Assembly: GCA_937901265.1 (NCBI GenBank)
Contig: CALCHA010000627.1
Span: 1-6,992, forward strand
Source of the DNA: an uncultured Phycisphaerales bacterium
GTDB taxonomy: Bacteria > Planctomycetota > Phycisphaerae > WQYP01
Direction: 5' to 3'
DNA length: 6,992 nt
Shown here: in pieces, positions 1-5,960 of the stretch
Layout of the letters: every line of letters starts with the position of its first letter
Position numbering within the stretch: the first letter of the stretch is position 1
Position numbers and translations under genes: made by a program
Notes under the pieces: model-generated
The model's database searches: none
Seen by the model: the letters and a program-made list of their open reading frames with translations, nothing else
Told to the model about the DNA's origin: nothing

Positions 1-608
1 CGCGCAACGACGAGCCCACCAAAGCCTCCCGCCCCTTCGAGAAGAACCGCAACGGTTTTGTCATGTCGGAAGGTGCCGGCGTGGTGGTGCTTGAGGAATA
101 TGAGCACGCCAAGGCTCGCGGGGCACGCATTTATGCGGAGCTCGTCGGCGTAGGTGCCACCGGCGACGGTTGCCACATCACCGCCCCGGACGCCAACGGT
201 GCCGGTGCCGCCGCCGCCATGGCCAAGGCTCTCCGGGAAGCCCGGATCAATCCCGAGCAGGTCGACTACATCAACGCCCACGGCACGTCGACCGAGCTGG
301 GCGATCTGGCGGAGACCAAGGCGGTCAAAACCATCTTCGGGCCCGCCGCCAAGAAGGTCGCGATTTCCTCGACGAAGTCGGCGCTGGGTCATTCGCTGGG
401 GGCGTCGGGGGGCATCGAGCTGGTGATCTCGGCGCTGGCGCTGACCCGCTCCTGCCTGCCGCCGACGATCAATTACGACGAGCCCGACCCGGAGTGCGAT
501 CTGGACTACGTGCCGAACATCGCCCGTCGCGCCACGGTGCAGTACGCGATGAGCAACTCCTTCGGCTTCGGCGGACACAACACGAGCCTGCTGATCGCCA
601 AGGTGTGA
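1..608 (+). CDS. fabF: Beta-ketoacyl-ACP synthase II (FabF), C-terminal half, 5' end outside window
   Basis: This is the elongating condensing enzyme of type II fatty-acid synthesis: it joins malonyl-ACP to an acyl-enzyme in the cytoplasm. The frame is open from position 3 and gives 201 residues, about half of the roughly 410-residue family. The visible part starts just before the family segment [15 protein letters not shown]. It contains NAHGTST (catalytic His, codon 279-281), the STKSALGH block with the catalytic Lys and second His, and the C-terminal [10 protein letters not shown] glycine-rich motif. The thiolase-fold active-site Cys must lie before the window. The Met at 63 is internal, not the start. 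The gene ends in TGA at 606-608, and a 63-base gap separates it from the next gene on the same strand. Paralogues such as FabB are less likely because the motifs and the C-terminus match FabF closely. Confidence 0.97.
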   Translation, partial: RNDEPTKASRPFEKNRNGFVMSEGAGVVVLEEYEHAKARGARIYAELVGVGATGDGCHITAPDANGAGAAAAMAKALREARINPEQVDYINAHGTSTELGDLAETKAVKTIFGPAAKKVAISSTKSALGHSLGASGGIELVISALALTRSCLPPTINYDEPDPECDLDYVPNIARRATVQYAMSNSFGFGGHNTSLLIAKV

Positions 609-647
609 TGCCATCCGCCTTTGTATCGCATCTCCAAGTGCTGCGGC

Positions 648-653
648 TATAAT
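648..653 (+). promoter_or_regulatory. Possible -10 box of the toxin-antitoxin-like unit
   Basis: A perfect TATAAT lies 18 bases before the ATG at 672, in the gap after fabF. A start of transcription near 660 would leave a leader of only about 12 bases, containing GAGGA at 665-669. No good -35 box is visible: the hexamer 17 bases upstream (625-630) matches the consensus at about 3 of 6 positions, and TTGTAT at 621-626 is too far away. The box is notable in GC-rich DNA, but its use as a promoter is inferred. Confidence 0.4.
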
Positions 654-671
654 TAAGCACCTGCGAGGATC

Positions 672-983
672 ATGGTTTCAACACGGTGCTGTATGCCAGA
701 AAAGCATGGGAAAAAAAAGCTGGGCGCACGAGTCGCTCCCTCTGTGGCTGCGGGTGAAGACGCTACCGACAACGACGTGATCGTTTTCCTGCAGAGCCCC
801 CGTGCCGCGGCGGCAATCCGCGCCAAGCTCCGTCAGCAACGTGCTAAAGGCATCCCGATCACCTTCATGCGTGGGACGGCCATCGTGAAACGCTATCCTG
901 ATGGGCGCGAAGAAAAACTTGGCGAAGTAGCACGCCCTAAGTACCGCCTCCCAGCCGACGTGTCGATCATCAGCCCTTTATGA
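672..983 (+). CDS. Small protein upstream of zeta-like toxin, putative antitoxin
   Basis: This 103-residue protein has no family I can name with certainty. Residues 1-30 are basic and then low in structure. Residues about 35-60 look like one helix (SPRAAAAIRAKLRQQRAKG). They are followed by a short strand pattern, PITFMRGTAIVKRYPDG, that resembles the 'G-x-PI ... G-x-IV ... PDG' pattern I associate with small partners encoded before short zeta-type kinases. The stop overlaps the toxin start as ATGA (980-983), so the two genes are very likely co-translated, which is the main reason to call it an antitoxin. The ATG at 672 is chosen because GAGGA lies just upstream, although the spacing of two bases is short. 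An ATG at 693 is an alternative with no visible ribosome-binding site. An A8 run (711-718) lies near the 5' end. That it is a gene is fairly sure; the antitoxin role is inference. Confidence 0.68.
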   Translation: MVSTRCCMPEKHGKKKLGARVAPSVAAGEDATDNDVIVFLQSPRAAAAIRAKLRQQRAKGIPITFMRGTAIVKRYPDGREEKLGEVARPKYRLPADVSIISPL

Positions 984-1711
984 CGACGCCCCGCTTGCGC
1001 ATGCTTGGTGGCCCCAACGGCTCTGGAAAAAGCACCCTTCTCGAGCTGATGAAAACTCAATTTCCCATCTCCCTCGGGTACGTCCAGAATCCTGACGTCA
1101 TCGAGCAGGACTTGCGCCATACCCGTCAACTGGATTTCACCCCATGGGGACTGTCTGTCGAACCCGCAGAACTCGCCCGGTTTTTCGCAATCCATCCCTT
1201 GGCCGCCGCGCACGGCATCCCCGCCCCGCCCGTTCGGGGGAACGTCTTATACCTGGAGGATGGCGGCAACCCCTATCTCGTCACGGTCCTTGCCGATTTC
1301 ATGCGCCGCAAGTGGCTTGCCAGCCAGGCCAGCTTCACTTGTGAAACCGTCATGTCCGGCCCGGACAAAGTCGACCTGCTCCGAGAAGCTCGTGTCCGCG
1401 GCTACCGCACCTATCTCTACTATGTCTGCACGGACAGCCCCTTGATCAATCAGGGACGCGTCGCCGCGAGAGTGGCAGACGGAGGACACAACGTCCCCGG
1501 CGATAAAATCGCACAGCGATATCGCCGCTCCCTTGTGGCGCTTCGAGAAGCCGCGACTGCCGTTGCTCGCGCCTTCCTCTTCGATAATTCGACGGCAGGC
1601 CACCCCGCTCGATTAATCGCGGAATACCAGGAAGGCCACCTGCTTCGCGTGACGGAAGATCTCCCCAACTGGTACGTCTCTACCCTTCTTCATCCATTGG
1701 ATCACGACTGA
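980..1711 (+). CDS. Zeta-toxin-family P-loop kinase-like protein
   Basis: This is a 243-residue P-loop protein of the zeta toxin/AAA_33 type. The Walker A motif is at residues 10-19 (GGPNGSGKST, Lys17). It is followed by NPDVIEQD (37-44), where members usually place the acidic substrate-binding residue. FTCETVMSG (119-127) comes next. Then come R160 and R164, GGHNVP (168-173) and R180-Y181, the conserved arginine and lid region of short zeta-like proteins, and finally the strand ending in FDNS (201-204). Characterised zeta toxins phosphorylate UDP-N-acetylglucosamine, but this short 'GGHxVP' group is only distantly related, so the substrate is unknown. Residues about 45-110 form a longer segment between the first motifs than I expect for members of about 190-200 residues. 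The ATG at 980 overlaps the stop of the preceding small gene. A nucleotide kinase with a non-toxic role remains possible. Confidence 0.85.
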   Translation: MTTPRLRMLGGPNGSGKSTLLELMKTQFPISLGYVQNPDVIEQDLRHTRQLDFTPWGLSVEPAELARFFAIHPLAAAHGIPAPPVRGNVLYLEDGGNPYLVTVLADFMRRKWLASQASFTCETVMSGPDKVDLLREARVRGYRTYLYYVCTDSPLINQGRVAARVADGGHNVPGDKIAQRYRRSLVALREAATAVARAFLFDNSTAGHPARLIAEYQEGHLLRVTEDLPNWYVSTLLHPLDHD

Positions 1712-1801
1712 GCCATTCCCACGCTGTTCAACTCTCTCTGGTTGCCCCCCGGCCCGCGCTGCCCGACAATGCGCGACCTTCACCTGCGCAAGAGGATCGC
1801 C

Positions 1802-2383
1802 ATGAACAAGAAACCTTCCTCCACCGACCGCATCGGCGACTACATCGCCCAGTCGGCATCCATCATTTTTACGCTGGAAAACCAGATCGACGCCATCGAC
1901 GCCGTCACCCGGCTGCTGCTCAAGACGCTCAAGGGGGGCCGCACGCTGCTCACCTGCGGCAATGGCGGTTCGGCCGCGGAGGCCATGCACCTGGCGGAGG
2001 AACTCACCGGGAAGTACAACCGGCCGCGCCGCGCGCTGCCGGCGATCTGCCTGTGCTCCGACGCTTCCGCCATGACCTGCATCGCCAACGACTGGGACTT
2101 CACCTACGTTTTTTCGCGGCAGGTCGAAGCGTTCGCCAAAAAGGGCGACGTGCTGGTGCTCTTCAGCACCTCGGGCAACTCGACCAACTGCCTCCGCGCC
2201 GCCAAGGCCATGAAAGACGCCGGTGGCCAAGTCGTGGGTCTCCTGGGCAAGGGCGGCGGCAAGGCCAAAAAGCTCTGCGACCTCTCCATCATCATCGATT
2301 CGAAGCACACCAACCACATCCAGGAAGCGCACCAGGTCATCCTGCACCTGCTGCTGGAAGCCGTCGACGCCGAATTCGCGTGA
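1802..2383 (+). CDS. gmhA: D-sedoheptulose-7-phosphate isomerase (GmhA), SIS domain
   Basis: GmhA converts sedoheptulose 7-phosphate to D-glycero-D-manno-heptose 7-phosphate, the first step toward ADP-heptose for the LPS inner core. The protein has 193 residues, as expected for the family. The SIS fold shows LLTCGNGGSAAEAMHLAEELTG at about 49-70 and the phosphate loop STSGNS at 122-127. The metal and catalytic residues known from E. coli (His61, Glu65, Gln172, His180) appear to be kept here as H63, E67, Q174 and H182. That argues against the related non-enzymatic DiaA. The start is set by AGAGGA at 1791-1796, five bases before the ATG; an upstream in-frame ATG at 1742 has no ribosome-binding site. 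The gene is 90 bases after the toxin-like gene on the same strand and probably has its own promoter, though none is clear. A Gram-negative type envelope is implied. Confidence 0.95.
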   Translation: MNKKPSSTDRIGDYIAQSASIIFTLENQIDAIDAVTRLLLKTLKGGRTLLTCGNGGSAAEAMHLAEELTGKYNRPRRALPAICLCSDASAMTCIANDWDFTYVFSRQVEAFAKKGDVLVLFSTSGNSTNCLRAAKAMKDAGGQVVGLLGKGGGKAKKLCDLSIIIDSKHTNHIQEAHQVILHLLLEAVDAEFA

Positions 2384-2602
2384 GACCGACGACGCGGGGA
2401 ACCACCCATGCCCAAAAATGATTACCAATGCGCTCTGTCGTGATCGACAATGCCAAGGCAGCGCGCCGCAAAAAAATTTCAAGACCCCGCCGTCACCGAA
2501 AGGCCCGCGCTGCCGGCTCCCGCCATTTGTGGCCATTTGTGGTCCGCCTCGTCGTCCTTCGTGGTCTTCCACCCTTCGTGCCTTCGTGCTGAATTCGAAA
2601 GC
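2384..2602. other. Gene-free stretch between convergent genes
   Basis: This stretch of about 219 bases lies between the end of gmhA and the end of the minus-strand lipoprotein gene. It has small ATG-initiated frames, such as 11 codons from 2408 and 54 codons from 2428, but none with a good ribosome-binding site or a recognisable product. The second half holds the short tandem repeats listed separately. A seven-base A run followed by TTT lies near 2469-2477. No convincing hairpin terminator was found. Confidence 0.6.
2522..2588. repeat. Short tandem intergenic repeats (GCCATTTGTG x2, CCTTCGTG x3)
   Basis: GCCATTTGTG occurs twice head to tail (2522-2531 and 2532-2541). CCTTCGTG occurs three times (2556-2563, 2573-2580 and 2581-2588), the last two directly adjacent and the first followed by GTCTTCC. 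Read on the minus strand this is a series of CACGAAGG units followed by CCACAAATGG units. I remember strings of CACGAAGG-type units as common dispersed intergenic elements in Planctomycetes and Verrucomicrobia, but I could not search for other copies. Only the local repetition is directly seen. The units lie between convergent genes and outside coding sequence. Confidence 0.6.
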
Positions 2603-3028
2603 TCAGCGCCCTGCCGGCGCGCTCGCACTCGCCGGCACCGACGTCGCCGGCCCGAATGTCAGCACCGTGTCGGCCGGCAGCTTGTGGATCGCCGTGATGT
2701 GGTGCACGCCCGCGTCCCAGTTCACTTCCCAGTCAAACGCAATTTTGTCGTCGACTTTCAGTCCCTCCAGCGAGACGCCCGTGGCGACTTCAAAGGGCAT
2801 CGTCATGGAATTCATCGGGGCCGGCTGATCGAGTGTGTCGCGGAAATTGCTGACCGCCTCGTGATGGATGCGAATCTGCCCGTCGGGCGAGGCCTCGAGG
2901 CTGGTGATCTGGCCGCGCATGGCGTAGACGTGTGTGATGCCCTTGGGCCTGGGTGGTGGCGTGGAGCCCTCGCACCCCGCAAGTGCCGCCGCCAGCAAAA
3001 TCGCCATCGTCGCACAGATTCTTCGCAT
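2603..3028 (-). CDS. CusF-like copper-binding lipoprotein
   Basis: This is a 141-residue envelope protein. Residues 1-19 form a lipoprotein signal (MRRICATMAILLAAALAGC) with lipobox LAGC and Cys19 as the lipid-modified residue. After a proline-rich linker, residues about 32-115 match the CusF/'copper-binding protein' beta-barrel pattern: a strand with Y-x-M-R-G-x-I, then IHHEAV (54-59), MNSMTMPFEV (72-81), and L-x-G-L-K-V-D-D-K-I-x-F. The His and Met residues (H55 or H56, M75, M77) correspond to the Cu(I) ligands of E. coli CusF; the CusF tryptophan position carries Met72. The likely role is periplasmic copper handling, though no efflux pump or SCO protein is adjacent. The ATG at 3028 is chosen over a TTG at 3055 because GAAGG (3037-3041 on this strand) lies eight bases upstream and the signal peptide then begins correctly. 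The gene is divergent from the beta-propeller gene, with a gap of about 108 bases. Confidence 0.78.
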   Translation of the reverse strand: MRRICATMAILLAAALAGCEGSTPPPRPKGITHVYAMRGQITSLEASPDGQIRIHHEAVSNFRDTLDQPAPMNSMTMPFEVATGVSLEGLKVDDKIAFDWEVNWDAGVHHITAIHKLPADTVLTFGPATSVPASASAPAGR

Positions 3029-3136
3029 CGCACACACCTTCACATCAAGCAACAACGGCCCCGCCCCCGCGTTACCCCGTCAGCAACTCTTCGAAGGATA
3101 GCCATCCACCCGCAGCATTCAACCCGGAGGCGTCTC
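3029..3136. promoter_or_regulatory. Divergent intergenic region of lipoprotein and beta-propeller genes
   Basis: This 108-base gap carries ribosome-binding sites for both genes: GAAGG for the lipoprotein at 3037-3041 on the minus strand, and GGAGG for the beta-propeller at 3126-3130. Promoters for both directions must be here or nearby, but no convincing consensus boxes or copper-operator-like palindrome were recognised. Confidence 0.4.
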
Positions 3137-4513
3137 ATGCGGCCCATTTCCCTTCTGGCGGCGACCGCCGCGGCGCTCCTTGTTTCCGCCACCACGTTTG
3201 CGCAGCACGCTCCCGCCACGCAGCCCGTCCGCGGCCGCGATCCCAACACCGGCCTCTCGTTCCCCATCGCGCCCTCCACGGGCCAGCCGCCGCCGAAGGA
3301 ATGGATCGACCCCGACACCGGCCACCGCATCGTGCGTCTGTCTGACGAGCCCAACTCGCTCTCGCTCTACTTCCACCAGTACGCCTATTCGCCCGACGCC
3401 CACAAGCTGGTCTTCACCTCGCTCACCGGCATTTATCAGGTGGATCTACAGTCCCGGGCTATCACGCGGCTGCTTCCCGATCACTCGATCGTGGGCGGGC
3501 AGAGCGTCAGCAACAACATCATTCAGGTCGGCCGCAAGACCGGGCGGATTTTCCTCACGCGCACCGTGGTCACACCGGAGCACGCGCAGGCGGGTGGTTA
3601 CGCGGTCTCGCCCGACCGCGCCCCCGCCGCGCGCTCGGTCTGGTGGTTTGATCCAAGCACCAAAGAGGAACACGAGATCGGCAAGTTGCCGCCGAATTAC
3701 AGCGTCGGCACGGTCAACGCCGACGAGACCCTCCTCGCCGGCGCCGTCACTTATCTCGATGGCCGGGGCGGCGCCGCGACGCAGCCCGTCCGCGCCGCCC
3801 CGGGGCAGCGCATCAACCTGGGTGACCGCTGGAGCCAGCACCTGCCGATGGCCCTGATCACCATGGACGCCGCCACCGGCAGGATCACCGAATTCAACCC
3901 CTCCAACGACTGGGACAACCACTTCCAGTTTTCACCCACCGATCCCCACGTCCTCATGTACTGTCACGAAGGGCCATGGCAGAACAACGACCGCGTGTGG
4001 GTCATCAATACCGATGGGAGCAACCTCACCAAAATTCACACCCGCACCATGATCAACGAAATCTGGGGGCACGAGTTCTGGTCGCCCGACGGCGATACCT
4101 CCTGGTACCAGCTCAGCTTTCCGCGCGGCGCCGGCAGCACCTCCTGGATCGCCGGCACCAACCTCAAGACCCACCAGGAAATCTGGTATCACCTCAAAGA
4201 TGGCGAGAACTCCATCCACGTCAACGTTTCCCCGGACGGAAAGTTTTTCGCCGGCGATGGTGGCAACGGCAACCCGTGGATCATGGTCCACACGCCCCAT
4301 CTCTCGCGCAACATGGCACAAGGCGCCTACGACCCCAAGGGTCTCATCCAGCCCGGCACCCTCGACACCGAGCGCCTCGTGAATATGTCCAGGCATCAAT
4401 ATGCGCTGGAGCCCAACGTCAACTTCACCCCCGACGGCAAATGGATCGTCTTCCGCTCCAACATGTTCGGCCCGAGCTACGTCTTCGAGGTCGAAGTCGC
4501 CAGGGCAAAGTGA
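3137..4513 (+). CDS. Secreted oligogalacturonate-lyase-family (PL22-like) beta-propeller protein
   Basis: This 458-residue protein has a Sec signal peptide (about residues 1-22, hydrophobic core LLAATAAALLVS, likely cut after TTFA). The rest is a TolB/WD-like beta-propeller with repeated SPDG/TPDG turns (near 84-87, 315-318, 365-368 and 431-434). Family hallmarks of oligogalacturonate lyase are HFQFSPTDPHVLMYCHEGPW (262-281), GHEFWSPDG (311-319) and a last blade with EPNVNFTPDGKWIVFRSN (425-442). Known members cleave unsaturated digalacturonate by beta-elimination with a bound Mn(II). Most of those are cytoplasmic and about 390 residues long, whereas this one is exported and longer. The last-blade His cluster seems to be missing (see findings), so lyase activity is uncertain. 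GGAGG at 3126-3130, six bases before the ATG, fixes the start; the open frame running upstream to 2450 is not used. It probably acts on uronate-rich glycans with the nearby sulfatase. Confidence 0.86.
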   Translation: MRPISLLAATAAALLVSATTFAQHAPATQPVRGRDPNTGLSFPIAPSTGQPPPKEWIDPDTGHRIVRLSDEPNSLSLYFHQYAYSPDAHKLVFTSLTGIYQVDLQSRAITRLLPDHSIVGGQSVSNNIIQVGRKTGRIFLTRTVVTPEHAQAGGYAVSPDRAPAARSVWWFDPSTKEEHEIGKLPPNYSVGTVNADETLLAGAVTYLDGRGGAATQPVRAAPGQRINLGDRWSQHLPMALITMDAATGRITEFNPSNDWDNHFQFSPTDPHVLMYCHEGPWQNNDRVWVINTDGSNLTKIHTRTMINEIWGHEFWSPDGDTSWYQLSFPRGAGSTSWIAGTNLKTHQEIWYHLKDGENSIHVNVSPDGKFFAGDGGNGNPWIMVHTPHLSRNMAQGAYDPKGLIQPGTLDTERLVNMSRHQYALEPNVNFTPDGKWIVFRSNMFGPSYVFEVEVARAK

Positions 4514-4532
4514 CCGTTCCTGCAAATTTAGC

Positions 4533-4551
4533 CGCGGCCCTCGGGGCCGCG
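4533..4551. terminator. GC-rich hairpin between convergent genes, possible bidirectional terminator
   Basis: CGCGGCCC (4533-4540) and GGGCCGCG (4544-4551) form a perfect eight-base-pair stem around a TCG loop. It lies in the 71-base gap between the stops of the beta-propeller gene (plus strand) and the maturase gene (minus strand). Neither side has a T run, so it is not a classical intrinsic terminator. Its position suggests a transcription end or mRNA 3' stabiliser, but chance folding in GC-rich DNA is possible. Confidence 0.4.
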
Positions 4552-4584
4552 CGCGGGCAAGGCTCCACGCCGCGCTTCGCTCCC

Positions 4585-5928
4585 TCACCGCCCGCAGCAC
4601 TTTTTGAACTTTTTCCCGCTCCCGCAGGCGCACGCCCCGTTGCGCCCCCTCACCCCGCCGCCCCCCGCCCGCGCCTCCTCTTCCCGCAGCATCCCCATGA
4701 TCGCCGCCGGCGCCTTGTTGCGCCGTGCCAGGTCCGCCATCACCCGCATGTAGGGGTCAATATGCGTGAAAAACCGCTTGTATCCCGCGCACAGATAATT
4801 CAGCCCCGCCTCCCCCTCCGGCGTCGTGATGAAGCGATGCTTCGGACACTCCCCGTTGCACGCGAATCTGACCGTGCACTCCCGGCAATACTTCGGCAGC
4901 GTCGACGACTTGTCGGCCCCGAACTTCACCTGCTGCGGCGATTCAATCATCGCTCCCAGCGCCGCCTCCATCACGTTCCCCAGCCGATATTCCGGATAGA
5001 CATAATGATCGCAGCTATACACATCGCCTTTGTGCTCGATCGCTACCGCCCGCCCGCATTTCTCCGCGAACACGCACAGCGACGAGCCCAGCCCCATCCA
5101 GTTTCCCAGCGCCACATCGAACAACTGCACGAACGTCCGCCCCACATCGCGCCGCACCCACTCGTCGAAAATTGCGCATAAAAACGTCCCATACTGTGCC
5201 GCCCCCACGCTCCATTCCGTCACGCCGCCTTCGCCCGCCGCCGCCGGATGCGGTGGGGGGGCGAAATCAAACCCGCGAACTTTCAGCGCCACCGGCGCCT
5301 GTCGCTCCACCAGCGGAATGAACTGCAGAAACCCGCTCCCAATGGATTTCAAAAACCGGTACACCTCCAGCGGATGCGACCCGTTGGCCCGGTTCACCAC
5401 CGTCAGCGTGTTGAACGCCGTCCCATGCTTCTGCAAAAACCGCAGCCCCCGCATCACTGCTTCGAACGTGCCCTGCCCCTTCTTGTCCACCCGATACCGA
5501 TCATGCAATTCCGCCGGCCCATCGACCGACAAGCCCACCAGAAACTCCTGCTCCGTCAAAAACGCGCACCACGCATCATCCAGCAGCGTCCCGTTGGTCT
5601 GCAGCGCATTGCTGATCTTCCGCCCCTCGCCGAAGCGCTTCTGCATTTGCACCACCCGGCGAAAAAAGTCCACGCCCAGCAGCGTCGGCTCGCCCCCCTG
5701 CCACGCAAAGCGCACCTCCTCCCCCGGCTGCCCCACGATGTACTCCCGCACGTACCGCTCCAGCACGTCGTCGGCCATCCGCCACTTTTTTTCCCCCGCG
5801 TACAACGCCTCCTTCTCCAGGTAAAAGCAGTACGTGCAATCCAAATTGCAGATCGGCCCGATCGGCTTGGTGAGCACGTGGAACGGCCGCGCAGGCGCGG
5901 ACTCGCTGGCTTTTGTCGCATCCATCAT
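4585..5928 (-). CDS. Anaerobic sulfatase-maturating enzyme (radical SAM/SPASM) with SEC-C tail
   Basis: This cytoplasmic radical SAM enzyme oxidises the sulfatase active-site Cys or Ser to formylglycine. Numbering here is from the upstream GTG at 5937 (450 aa). CNLDCTYC (30-37) binds the SAM cluster. QGGEPTLLG (80-88), QTNGTL (113-118) and SVDGP (137-141) follow. The C-terminal SPASM cysteines are C288, C294, C309, C351, C354, C360, C364 and C383. Their spacing nearly equals that of the Clostridium perfringens enzyme, and D310 right after C309 corresponds to its catalytic Asp277 (CDHYVYPEYRLGN). Residues 434-450 add a SEC-C zinc motif (CACGSGKKFKKCC). Residues about 224-240 are a Pro/Ala/Gly-rich insertion. 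Start candidates are GTG 5937, ATG 5928 and ATG 5925. GGGG at 5932-5935 is six bases before 5925, so the true start is within these few codons. The gene is divergent from a sulfatase, its likely substrate. Confidence 0.95.
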   Translation of the reverse strand: MMDATKASESAPARPFHVLTKPIGPICNLDCTYCFYLEKEALYAGEKKWRMADDVLERYVREYIVGQPGEEVRFAWQGGEPTLLGVDFFRRVVQMQKRFGEGRKISNALQTNGTLLDDAWCAFLTEQEFLVGLSVDGPAELHDRYRVDKKGQGTFEAVMRGLRFLQKHGTAFNTLTVVNRANGSHPLEVYRFLKSIGSGFLQFIPLVERQAPVALKVRGFDFAPPPHPAAAGEGGVTEWSVGAAQYGTFLCAIFDEWVRRDVGRTFVQLFDVALGNWMGLGSSLCVFAEKCGRAVAIEHKGDVYSCDHYVYPEYRLGNVMEAALGAMIESPQQVKFGADKSSTLPKYCRECTVRFACNGECPKHRFITTPEGEAGLNYLCAGYKRFFTHIDPYMRVMADLARRNKAPAAIMGMLREEEARAGGGGVRGRNGACACGSGKKFKKCCGR

Positions 5929-5936
5929 CCACCCCA

Positions 5937-5960
5937 CTATACCCGGACACCCACTCGCAT
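5937..5960 (-). other. Seven-codon mini-ORF leading into the maturase gene
   Basis: On the minus strand a GGAGG (5972-5968) lies seven bases before an ATG at 5960. That ATG opens a frame of seven codons (MRVGVRV) ending in TAG at 5939-5937. The last G of this stop is the first base of a GTG that is in frame with the maturase, giving a TAGTG stop-start overlap. This is the best ribosome-binding site before the maturase, which itself has only a GGGGTGG-like site. A leader peptide with translational coupling is possible, and so is coincidence. Confidence 0.35.

Noticed and set aside
1802..2383. DiaA-type replication initiator protein instead of GmhA
   Set aside because: The metal/catalytic His, Glu, Gln and His positions of GmhA all appear to be present.
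2408..2443. 11-codon frame starting 25 bases after the gmhA stop
   Set aside because: It is too short to support, with only a weak GGGG-like site upstream; it could be a gene remnant but nothing shows this.
1613..2572. 319-residue open frame on the minus strand
   Set aside because: It is antisense to gmhA, which has full family motifs; the translation has no recognisable domain and is a product of GC-rich codon third positions.
2522..2588. CRISPR-like array
   Set aside because: The units are 8-10 bases and directly adjacent or nearly so; there are no spacers of CRISPR length and no cas genes.
2428..2592. 54-codon frame in the gap after gmhA
   Set aside because: It has no ribosome-binding site, and its second half is a translation of the short repeats; no known protein pattern.
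2450..3136. Long in-frame open extension upstream of the beta-propeller gene (about 229 extra residues)
   Set aside because: It runs antisense through the lipoprotein gene, has arginine-rich shadow composition, and would bury a clear signal peptide; GGAGG and ATG at 3137 give a better start.
3976..5181. 401-residue open frame on the plus strand across the propeller and maturase genes
   Set aside because: It crosses two well-supported genes in wrong frames, with Arg/Pro/His-rich shadow composition.
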